A program made the position numbers and the translations under genes. DNA of 7,295 nucleotides from CAYIFC01 sp964362645 (GTDB lineage Bacteria > Patescibacteriota > Minisyncoccia > Phycocordibacterales > JACOZG01): assembly GCA_964362645.1 (NCBI GenBank), contig CAYIFC010000031.1:1-7295 (forward strand), written 5' to 3'. The notes below the pieces were generated by a model. The model saw nothing but the letters and a program-made list of their open reading frames with translations. It searched no databases and was not told the DNA's origin. Positions 1-5,896 of the stretch are shown in pieces (within the stretch, counting starts at the first letter, position 1; each line of letters starts with the position of its first letter).

Positions 1-1
1 T

Positions 2-46
2 GGCCAAGGAGATTCTAAGAAAACAGACTGCTTAAATTACCATTAG
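2..46 (+). pseudogene. Possible upstream coding fragment of the surface protein, in another frame
   Basis: Frame 2 is open from the window edge to a TAG at 44-46 and encodes a peptide ending DCLNYH. The protein at 66-1199 continues in frame 3 from codon 36 with RPNFNTNL just before the TTG. In related surface proteins a cysteine often sits shortly before this kind of peptidoglycan-binding domain, pairing with the LYGC cysteine at its end. The fragment therefore fits as the same gene in a shifted frame, broken by about one base between 41 and 50. This could be a real mutation or an assembly error. The fragment is only 14 codons long, so chance is not excluded. Confidence 0.35.
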
Positions 47-65
47 ACCTAATTTCAATACAAAT

Positions 66-1199
66 TTGAGTATTGGTATGAGTGGCGAAGAAGTCGCGAA
101 TTTGGAAGAAGCTTTGTTTAGAGATTCTGGTGCCACTGATATCGTTAGAGGGACCGGTTACTATAATGATAGCTTAGCCTCTGCCGTCTCTGGCTTCCAG
201 GTCAAATACAGTAACGAGATCTTGGTTCCGGCTGGCCTCAAAAATCCTACTGGTTACTTTGGAACTCTTAGCCGTAAAAAAATGAATTCGTTGTATGGGT
301 GTGGTAGTTCTAATCAGAAGGTGCCTGCAACTTTCGTTCCCTATATTTCGGTTTTATACCCTAATGGTGGTGAGACTCTTTATAATGGTGATGGTAAAGA
401 CTCGAACCTGATTGCCAATATTCAATGGTCTACTGCTAACTTCGGTGATCTGTTGGTTAGTATTGATCTAATCAACCCCCAGGGTTATATTGTCAAAAAT
501 ATCGCCCAAGGAATTCCTAACACCGGAAACTATCCTTGGAAGAGTGACAGGTCGCTTAGTACTGGAACTTACAAAATCCTTGTCTCTTCATTCGATAAGG
601 GTCCGTCGGCTCAAGATTACAGCAACAATCACTTCAGACTCTCGACTTCTTTTAGTGATGGCGTACCAGTAACCCCATTATCTATAATTTCTTCTTACCC
701 ACCAAATGGGGCCATTGATGCTCGTGTAAGTAGCGAAAATATGTGGCGGAGTGTAACTCTAACCTTCGATGGTTTGGCTAGTAACTTAACGACCGCTAAC
801 TTTAGTACTGAGTCAACACTAGCAGTTAATCCACCCAAGGTGGTCGATGTTAATCAAAAGTCTGTTGCGTCCAACAATCAAGTTAACATCATTTTCGATC
901 GGCCGATTATGCGCGACGAGACTGTGGCCGTAGCGTATGTTCGCCCCGACGCTAATTATCACAACATCGAATCTTTCGCCACCTGTTTAAGCTCGTTGCC
1001 GGGGGATGTTGACCAAAGCCGAATGGTTGCCCCGGCTGATTTACTTGCGATGATCGATGTAATTAATGGTGTTAAGACCGCTCCGCTCTATGCTGCGGAT
1101 TTGGATGGTAGTGGAGTGATCAATACCGCCGATCACTTAAAGATGATTGACCTAATAAATGCTGGTACTGGTGCCAAGGTCCCAAATTGCGAACAGTAA
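66..1199 (+). CDS. Exported surface protein: PG-binding, Kre9-like, Ig-like and dockerin domains (5' part missing or frameshifted)
   Basis: C-terminal part of a modular exported protein; numbering starts at the TTG at 66. Residues 1-79 resemble a peptidoglycan-binding (PG_binding_1) domain ending in LYGC. Residues 93-195 match Kre9/KNH-like domains (PNGGET near the start, then IQWST). Residues 203-300 look like an SbsA-type Ig-like domain (YPPNGAID, VTLTF). Residues 311-366 form a type I dockerin with two F-hand calcium loops, D314/D316/S318/D325 and D345/D347/S349/D356, each followed by an IDxIN helix. Cys307 and Cys375 bracket the dockerin and could form a disulfide. No LPXTG motif or C-terminal membrane helix is visible. 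The TTG is probably not the true start: the domain reads in frame from codon 36 (PNFNTNL), just after a stop at 33-35. Domain calls are firm; substrate and dockerin partner are unknown. Confidence 0.85.
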   Translation: MSIGMSGEEVANLEEALFRDSGATDIVRGTGYYNDSLASAVSGFQVKYSNEILVPAGLKNPTGYFGTLSRKKMNSLYGCGSSNQKVPATFVPYISVLYPNGGETLYNGDGKDSNLIANIQWSTANFGDLLVSIDLINPQGYIVKNIAQGIPNTGNYPWKSDRSLSTGTYKILVSSFDKGPSAQDYSNNHFRLSTSFSDGVPVTPLSIISSYPPNGAIDARVSSENMWRSVTLTFDGLASNLTTANFSTESTLAVNPPKVVDVNQKSVASNNQVNIIFDRPIMRDETVAVAYVRPDANYHNIESFATCLSSLPGDVDQSRMVAPADLLAMIDVINGVKTAPLYAADLDGSGVINTADHLKMIDLINAGTGAKVPNCEQ

Positions 1200-1219
1200 T
1201 TAAGGATTAAAGTTACTGT

Positions 1220-1234
1220 CAAGGCGAGGCCTTG
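1220..1234. repeat. Small hairpin after the dockerin gene
   Basis: CAAGGC and GCCTTG form a 6-bp stem with a GAG loop, 21 bases after the stop codon at 1197-1199. It has no T run of its own and precedes the stronger terminator at 1250. It may protect the 3' end of the mRNA, but no function is shown. Confidence 0.4.
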
Positions 1235-1248
1235 CCATTCTTGCCATT
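1231..1248. repeat. Tandem 9-bp repeat, two copies
   Basis: CTTGCCATT occurs twice head to tail (1231-1239 and 1240-1248). It lies between the small hairpin and the terminator stem. It is a short local duplication with no evident function. Confidence 0.7.
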
Positions 1249-1249
1249 T

Positions 1250-1270
1250 AAGCCCGCTGAGCGGGCTTTT
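1250..1270 (+). terminator. Rho-independent terminator of the dockerin gene
   Basis: AAGCCCGC (1250-1257) pairs perfectly with GCGGGCTT (1261-1268) around a TGA loop, followed by TT so that the strand reads a four-T run. It lies 50 bases past the stop codon and separates the two surface-protein genes. The T run is short, so termination may be partial. Confidence 0.8.
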
Positions 1271-1271
1271 G

Positions 1272-1280
1272 TGATATTAT
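1272..1280 (+). promoter_or_regulatory. Extended -10 promoter for a leaderless transcript
   Basis: TGA-TATTAT is an extended -10 element (TGn plus TATTAT at 1275-1280). The expected -35 position lies in the terminator stem and shows no match, which fits an extended -10 promoter. The ATG at 1288 begins 8 bases after the last T of the -10, about where transcription should start, and there is no Shine-Dalgarno sequence. Confidence 0.55.
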
Positions 1281-1287
1281 TAAAAAT

Positions 1288-2295
1288 ATGAAAAAATTAA
1301 TCATCGTTCTCTTATTGGTAGTTATTATTCCGCAATTGGCGGGGGCGCAAACGGCGATAAACCCAACGATCTTAGCGCAATTACAAGCAAGGATTATTGA
1401 ATTAACCCGGATGATTGAGGTGCTTAAAGCTCAATTGGCGAACCAGACTCCTTCAACCACTCCTGCTTGGATTCCAATCGGCGATAATAAGCCGCCGGTC
1501 ATCACTAGTGTTAGTGGTCCAACTAGTCTCGGGCCAAACGCGAGCGGTGTGTGGCAAGTTGCCGCCACTGACCCCGAGGGTAGTGCTCTTACCTACACGG
1601 TTACTTGGGGCGACCTCTCTACGCCTACGATCCAATCCACTAATTCCTTCTCGCATTTTTACTCCACGCCGGGAAATTATTATTTAACTTTTGTTGTAAC
1701 TGACCGCGGGGGCAAGAGCGTGCGCGGTAACGCAGCGGTATTTGTTTCTACTCGGGAGGTATCGGCCATTACTGGTAATGCTGATATTTCAGTTGTTGAT
1801 AACGTTACGGACCAAAAGTTGATCGGTGCGAGTATTACGCTTATTAATCTTTCAGCCCAACCTGCTGGTACGGGAGTCACTCGTGCCGATAGCGATGTTA
1901 TTTTTAATAATCTGCCCGTCGGTGTTTACACGGCCGGCGCGGTGGCGGTGGGTTACAAGGTCGGACAAATCACTTTTACCGTTGTTCGTGATCAAACAGT
2001 TAAACCAGTGGTAAGGTTAGAAAAGATTCCAGTTTTACCCCTCACGGTTAGCGTTAAAAGTAGTAATGACAGTGCTTTAAAAAATGCGAGCGTAATGATT
2101 TATAATGAGAGCGGTTTGGTGGCTACTCGTTTAACTAATGATGCGGGCTTAGCCACTTTTTCTAATTTGCCGAGTGGCCACACTTATCGGGCGGAAATAA
2201 CTCGTCTTGGTTACGCTAAGCCTAACTCACAATCTACAACACTCTCTGGCGGTGTTTCGACCTCACTCAACTTTATCCTCAACCCAATTCATTAG
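1288..2295 (+). CDS. Secreted surface protein with coiled coil, PKD domain and two carboxypeptidase-regulatory-like domains
   Basis: Exported protein of 335 residues. Residues 1-20 are a classic signal peptide (MKK, a hydrophobic core, cleavage likely after AGA). Residues 27-53 have heptad-like spacing of I and L and should form a coiled coil. A Pro/Thr-rich linker leads to a PKD-type domain at about 68-155 (DPEGSALTY, TWGD, FYSTPGNYYL). Two beta domains of the carboxypeptidase-regulatory or Cna-B kind follow at about 165-245 and 251-333. Each has the pattern 'A-S-V/I ... F-NLP-G-Y ... GY', which suggests an internal duplication. There is no sortase signal or membrane anchor, so it is either released or held through its coiled coil or a partner. 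The ATG is fixed by the signal peptide. The stop overlaps that of the convergent gene by four bases. Adhesion or surface structure is the likely role, but no substrate can be named. Confidence 0.88.
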   Translation: MKKLIIVLLLVVIIPQLAGAQTAINPTILAQLQARIIELTRMIEVLKAQLANQTPSTTPAWIPIGDNKPPVITSVSGPTSLGPNASGVWQVAATDPEGSALTYTVTWGDLSTPTIQSTNSFSHFYSTPGNYYLTFVVTDRGGKSVRGNAAVFVSTREVSAITGNADISVVDNVTDQKLIGASITLINLSAQPAGTGVTRADSDVIFNNLPVGVYTAGAVAVGYKVGQITFTVVRDQTVKPVVRLEKIPVLPLTVSVKSSNDSALKNASVMIYNESGLVATRLTNDAGLATFSNLPSGHTYRAEITRLGYAKPNSQSTTLSGGVSTSLNFILNPIH

Positions 2296-3035
2296 GTTAA
2301 ATAATCAAGAGTTTTTTGGAATAGTATTTTTTGAGATTTCTGGTCGCTAAATAAGTGATCGGTGCTAACCAGGGTATAGAGTTTAGAATTTTTCTTTTTT
2401 AGTCTAGAAAAATATTTTTTCGCATCCTTTTTACCTTCGGATGTTGTTATTATGCAAGCATTTTTATTAAGTAATCCAAATATTTCAGCCGTATTATTTA
2501 TTTTTACGCACTGATTATAATATTGTGAATTAATAAACACCCCAGAGTGTTTATCTCGGTAAATTTTTTGGGAAGAATTATAAATAAAATCTTTCTCCAA
2601 TGATTTTTTGCTCCACGGTAGCAAGCTCGGATCCCAAAAAACGATGTTTATTTTTTTAGAATATTTTTTATATTTATTTAAAAATAAAATTGCAATAATT
2701 GCACCAAAACTATGACCGATTATAACAAAATCATTGTATTTACTAGAATAATAATTAATAACATTTTCTATTTCAACAGCGTATGTTGAAAAAGTTATCC
2801 CGCTCTGTTTTAAAGATTTTTGGGCAACATTTTTATCATTAGCGCAGATATTTATTCGAAGAGTGCTGAAGCCATTTTTGAAGAAAAATCGTGCCGCTTT
2901 AGTAAAAAGAGAGAGTTTACTATCACCAGAAAGACCACTCAAAAAAATAACGAGTGATTTTGAATCTTTTTTCCCCAGATATGTTCCCAAAAGGAATTTC
3001 CCTCTCGTTGACCTTGTTGGTATTTTTATTTTCAT
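2292..3035 (-). CDS. Alpha/beta hydrolase-fold protein
   Basis: Protein of 247 residues with the serine hydrolase layout. A strand and turn at 28-38 (VIFLSGLSGD) lie where the oxyanion hole forms. The nucleophile elbow is GHSFG with Ser109. The acid is probably Glu200 or Asp204, after the strand CIITTSEG, and His227 lies in STDHLFSD near the C-terminus. No signal peptide or membrane helix is seen, so it is probably cytoplasmic. The substrate cannot be told; esterase, peptidase or thioesterase are all possible. Its ATG lies 6 bases after the recG stop, with a GGAG Shine-Dalgarno sequence inside the last recG codons, so translation is likely coupled. The gene is much more AT-rich than its neighbours and its protein is rich in Lys, Asn and Ile, which suggests acquisition by transfer. 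Confidence 0.78.
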   Translation of the reverse strand: MKIKIPTRSTRGKFLLGTYLGKKDSKSLVIFLSGLSGDSKLSLFTKAARFFFKNGFSTLRINICANDKNVAQKSLKQSGITFSTYAVEIENVINYYSSKYNDFVIIGHSFGAIIAILFLNKYKKYSKKINIVFWDPSLLPWSKKSLEKDFIYNSSQKIYRDKHSGVFINSQYYNQCVKINNTAEIFGLLNKNACIITTSEGKKDAKKYFSRLKKKNSKLYTLVSTDHLFSDQKSQKILFQKTLDYLT

Positions 3036-3041
3036 TATTTT

Positions 3042-5180
3042 TTACTCCAAATGGATCTCTTCTTTGTCCGCCACTCGTTCAGCAAGAAGTGGGAAGTGTT
3101 TTAATTGCGGATCAAGCTTGAGGAGATCAGTCGCTTCGGCGCGCGCGGCTTCGACCATCTTTAAATTTTTCAGTGCTTCCATACCGACGTCGGAGAGACC
3201 CCATTGCGCTCGGCCGGCGAGTGAGCCCGGGCCGCGGAGTTTAAGATCCAGCTCGGCCAGTTCAAAGCCGCTTTTCGCTTTCGCTACACCTTCTAACCTT
3301 TCTTTGCCCTTGGCGCTATCTTTGTCTGTAAGGAGGAAGCAGTAGGCTTGATGCGTGCTGCGCCATACGCGGCCGCGGAGCTGGTGGAGTTGCGCGAGAC
3401 CGAAGCGCTCGGCCCCCTCGATTAAAATAACGGTGGCGTTTGGTACATTAACTCCTACTTCTACTACTGACGTTGCGACCAAGATTTTAATTTTACCAGC
3501 TGTAAAGTCGGCCATCACTTCTTCTTTGTCGTCCGCCGGCATTTTGCTGTGGAGTAGACCGATGGGCACATCGGGGAAGATTTCTTTTTCTAAGCGCTCT
3601 TTTTCTTGTTTGGCCGATTTGGCTTGTAAGGCTAACTCTTTTGTGGGGTCTGGTAAATCGATTCGCGGGCAAATTACATATGCTTGCCGACCAGCTTTCA
3701 GCTCATTTCTTACTCGATTATAAGCCTGGGAGCGGTTGTCTTCGCCTAAAATTTCGGTGATGATCGGTTGGTGGCCAGCTGGGCGCGCGTCGAGCAAGGT
3801 CAGGTCTAGGTCGCCGTAGATGGTGAGGGCGAGCGTGCGGGGGATTGGTGTGGCGGTCATGGAAAGGAGATGAGGCGGTTTGGCTACATTTTTCCGGACC
3901 AAGTTCGAGCGCTGCATTACGCCGAAGCGGTGTTGCTCGTCGATGATCACATAAGCAAGATTTTTAAACTTAACCGTTTTCTGGATCAAGCTGTGCGTGC
4001 CGATTAAGATTGGGATCTGGCCGCCCCCTACCCACTTGAGAAGTTGACTCCGACTAATGTTGGTGTGGCCGCCCAGCTCTAGTTTAGACGGGAACTTGCG
4101 GCACTCGGTGCCAGTAATTAGTCCAACTTGCGGCGGATTGCCTATCTGTTTGAAATAGTTAATAAAGGACTCAAAGTGTTGTCGGGCCAAAATCTCGGTC
4201 GGAGCCATGTAGGCCACTTCGAAGCCGGTTCGGACGCAGGCGGCAGCGGTAAGCGCGGCTACCGCGGTTTTGCCCGAGCCAACATCGCCCTCTAGTAGGC
4301 GAGCCATTGGTTTGCCAGATTTTAAATCTCCTAAAATAGTATTAATTGCTCGTTCTTGAGCATTGGTTAATTTAAAATTAAAACCTGATGCAAAACTCCT
4401 GATTGCTTCGCTAGGTATTTCAATTTTAAACGAGGGTTGCGATTGGTAGTGCGCGCGCGCCGAGAGTCTAGTCAGTTGGATCAAAAACACTTCTTGGAAG
4501 GCGAAGCGTTTGCGCGCCGCTTCGGCATCGGCCAGCTTTTGTGGTTGGTGGATCCAGATCAGGGCCGTACGCAAACTCGGCAGGTGATAGCGTTCAAGTA
4601 GTTTGGGCGGCATGGGGTCTTGGAGCGCAGACAGTAATTCTTCCGAACTGATCAACTTTTTGATTGCGTGTTCGAGCCACGACGAAGAAAGACCTCTTGT
4701 TTCCGGATAAATTGGCGTCATTACGGAGACGCGGTTGGTGTCGTCTTGCCAAAGCGAACCGACGGGAGCAAGAGATTCAACACGATCGAGGGCTGGGTTA
4801 CTGATATATAATTCGCCCTTGCGATCCGAAACTTTTCCTTTCAATCTGACGAAATCGCCCACATTGGCCTTCTTAGCCATGTAAGCTTGATGAAACCAAA
4901 TTGCTTTAAGGCGACCGGTTGAGTCGGCAACAACTAGTTCCGACATTGGAATTTTCTTCCGGAAAGCTTTACTAATTTTGCTCGAGACGACTTCGCCATA
5001 AACTGTAGCGAGATCGCCAGCCACTAGGTCGCGGATCAACTTTTCTTCGCCCGGATCCTCGTAGCGACTGGGTAGGTGGTGAAGAAGGTTTTCGAGCGTA
5101 GTAAGTTTAAGACGAGCAACCGCCTGTCGCTGGGGTAGCGACAGGCGGAAGTGTTTGGTGATCGGATCGTTTGGGTTCAC
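3042..5180 (-). CDS. recG: ATP-dependent DNA helicase RecG
   Basis: RecG is a monomeric superfamily 2 helicase that remodels stalled replication forks and branch-migrates Holliday junctions. The 712 residues are close to the E. coli length. The N-terminal wedge with an OB fold covers about 55-150. Helicase motifs follow: Walker A GDVGSGKT (298-305), Ia APTEILARQH, II DEQH (414-417), III TAT (442-444), GLLHSKM (541-547), V (VATSVVEVGVNVP, 568-580) and VI (Q600, G603, R604, R607). The C-terminal RG-P-G segment and conserved Gln659 fit the RecG TRG region. Two oddities are visible: motif VI reads GRVWRS where a glycine is usual, giving Trp606, and about a dozen extra residues lie around 358-385 between motifs Ia and II. 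The start is GTG at 5180, 11 bases after the upstream stop, with no good Shine-Dalgarno sequence. Identification is firm. Confidence 0.97.
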   Translation of the reverse strand: MNPNDPITKHFRLSLPQRQAVARLKLTTLENLLHHLPSRYEDPGEEKLIRDLVAGDLATVYGEVVSSKISKAFRKKIPMSELVVADSTGRLKAIWFHQAYMAKKANVGDFVRLKGKVSDRKGELYISNPALDRVESLAPVGSLWQDDTNRVSVMTPIYPETRGLSSSWLEHAIKKLISSEELLSALQDPMPPKLLERYHLPSLRTALIWIHQPQKLADAEAARKRFAFQEVFLIQLTRLSARAHYQSQPSFKIEIPSEAIRSFASGFNFKLTNAQERAINTILGDLKSGKPMARLLEGDVGSGKTAVAALTAAACVRTGFEVAYMAPTEILARQHFESFINYFKQIGNPPQVGLITGTECRKFPSKLELGGHTNISRSQLLKWVGGGQIPILIGTHSLIQKTVKFKNLAYVIIDEQHRFGVMQRSNLVRKNVAKPPHLLSMTATPIPRTLALTIYGDLDLTLLDARPAGHQPIITEILGEDNRSQAYNRVRNELKAGRQAYVICPRIDLPDPTKELALQAKSAKQEKERLEKEIFPDVPIGLLHSKMPADDKEEVMADFTAGKIKILVATSVVEVGVNVPNATVILIEGAERFGLAQLHQLRGRVWRSTHQAYCFLLTDKDSAKGKERLEGVAKAKSGFELAELDLKLRGPGSLAGRAQWGLSDVGMEALKNLKMVEAARAEATDLLKLDPQLKHFPLLAERVADKEEIHLE

Positions 5181-5191
5181 CGCAAACTTTT

Positions 5192-5704
5192 TTAACCTTT
5201 GATTTCGGGGAGATTGACCGTGGCAGTAAAAGGAACGGCGATCAAGAGGCCGGAGGCGGTGGTCATTGCTTGGTCCCCGCCCGAACTGTCAGGGGCGGGG
5301 CCAGATACATCCCAAGTTTTGTTGCCGTTATCGGAGTAAAGCACAGCCATATATTCTCCCCCTTCAACGGTGCGAGTAGTTAGGGTGACGGTGCCGGCGT
5401 GAGTGGTGGCGTCAAAATATTCGTAACCAATTACTGGCCCGGGAGTGCCTGTGCTATCTGGTTGGTGGATTACAACCCAGCCACCTTGGGGGAGGTTGAC
5501 GCTCTTAACGTACACCACTGCACCCGGGAATTGGTCGCTTACTTCGAGGTCGCTAGTTTGAGCAATACCAAGCCGATTATTGTCGAGACTGCCAACGGCG
5601 GCCAGGTTGTCAGCCGTGTTCTTACCCTTCAGGAGCCAGGAGCCACCGATCAAAATCGCGATGACAGCGACGATCCCTATTACCGTTTTTGTTTGATTAG
5701 TCAT
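5192..5704 (-). CDS. Membrane-anchored DUF7282-like protein
   Basis: Protein of 170 residues with one N-terminal membrane helix at about 8-26 preceded by a short Asn/Thr/Lys segment, so the rest should face outside. Residues 53-131 resemble DUF7282, a beta-sandwich domain of unknown function known from haloarchaea and found in candidate-phyla bacteria. Typical traits are VSDQ near the start, V-x-L-P-x-G-G-W-V-V-I-H, V-I-G-Y and the acidic SDNGNKTWD loop. The tail (about 135-170) has another hydrophobic stretch followed by TVNLPEIKG. It heads the minus-strand operon, 11 bases before recG. The ATG is chosen because it directly precedes the membrane helix. The domain match is from memory of the family pattern. 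The function is unknown and no link to DNA repair is evident beyond position. Confidence 0.75.
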   Translation of the reverse strand: MTNQTKTVIGIVAVIAILIGGSWLLKGKNTADNLAAVGSLDNNRLGIAQTSDLEVSDQFPGAVVYVKSVNLPQGGWVVIHQPDSTGTPGPVIGYEYFDATTHAGTVTLTTRTVEGGEYMAVLYSDNGNKTWDVSGPAPDSSGGDQAMTTASGLLIAVPFTATVNLPEIKG

Positions 5705-5710
5705 GCCTTT

Positions 5711-5719
5711 ACCCTAGCA
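5711..5719 (-). promoter_or_regulatory. Candidate extended -10 promoter of the DUF7282-recG-hydrolase operon
   Basis: Read on the minus strand, TGC-TAGGGT has the TGn extension and the T, A and final T of a -10 box. Only 6 bases separate it from the ATG at 5704, so the transcript would be leaderless or nearly so. The -10 match is weak on its own. The support is the similar layout at 1272 and 5884. Confidence 0.35.
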
Positions 5720-5763
5720 AATTTAGATGAAGTTTTCCACTGTACCAACCTATTGATCGAAGG

Positions 5764-5769
5764 TAAAAT
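5764..5769 (+). promoter_or_regulatory. Possible -10 box upstream of the two-hairpin element
   Basis: TAAAAT is one base from the -10 consensus and would start an RNA near 5776, which would then contain both hairpins at 5806-5860. No convincing -35 or TGn extension accompanies it, and such hexamers arise easily by chance in AT-rich DNA. Confidence 0.2.
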
Positions 5770-5805
5770 TAGGTGGTAATTGTTCATTCAGATTTATACC
5801 TTAGA

Positions 5806-5821
5806 GGCTGCAGCAGCAGCC
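5806..5821 (+). other. Hairpin 1 of an intergenic two-hairpin element
   Basis: GGCTGC and GCAGCC form a perfect 6-bp stem around an AGCA tetraloop, built on a CAG-rich run. It lies 7 bases before the larger hairpin that ends in a U tract. The pair together could be a small RNA or an attenuator-like leader. Confidence 0.5.
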
Positions 5822-5828
5822 GAGGACC

Positions 5829-5864
5829 AAAGAGATCGTGTCTGGTGGCGCGGTCTCTTTTTGT
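5829..5864 (+). terminator. Rho-independent terminator with no gene before it
   Basis: AAAGAGATCG (5829-5838) pairs with CGGTCTCTTT (5851-5860) in a 10-bp stem with one G-T pair and a 12-base loop, followed by TTGTTT. The U tract is on the plus strand only; on the minus strand the hairpin is not followed by T. No plus-strand gene lies upstream between 5705 and this point, so it must end either a small RNA or antisense transcription from the minus-strand operon. Confidence 0.6.
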
Positions 5865-5889
5865 TTAACCAAATTTGTTCATATACAAT
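5861..5889 (+). promoter_or_regulatory. Promoter of the Nudix gene (leaderless)
   Basis: TTGTTT (5861-5866) and TACAAT (5884-5889) are separated by 17 bases, a good -35/-10 pair. The ATG at 5897 begins 8 bases after the -10, at the expected transcription start, and no Shine-Dalgarno sequence precedes it. The -35 box overlaps the U tract of the terminator. Confidence 0.6.
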
Positions 5890-5896
5890 ATACGTG

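Noticed and set aside
1415..2014. Extra ORFs on both strands within the PKD protein gene
   Set aside because: They overlap a gene with signal peptide and clear domains, and their Arg- or Thr-rich translations match nothing.
2863..3723. Plus-strand ORFs opposite recG and the hydrolase gene
   Set aside because: They are Ser/Arg-rich shadows of a firmly identified gene on the other strand.
5399..5779. Plus-strand ORF of 126 codons opposite the DUF7282-like gene
   Set aside because: It is antisense to a gene with a clear membrane helix and domain, and its translation shows no protein-like pattern.
5829..5864. T-box riboswitch-like reading of GGTGGCGCGG
   Set aside because: The conserved T-box sequence, specifier stem and antiterminator are not there, and the downstream gene is not an aminoacylation or amino-acid gene.
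5780..5896. N-terminal extension of the Nudix protein from a TTG
   Set aside because: It would translate both hairpins and the promoter, and encodes a poly-Ala stretch and hydrophobic residues unlike the family. The ATG at 5897 has a well-placed promoter.
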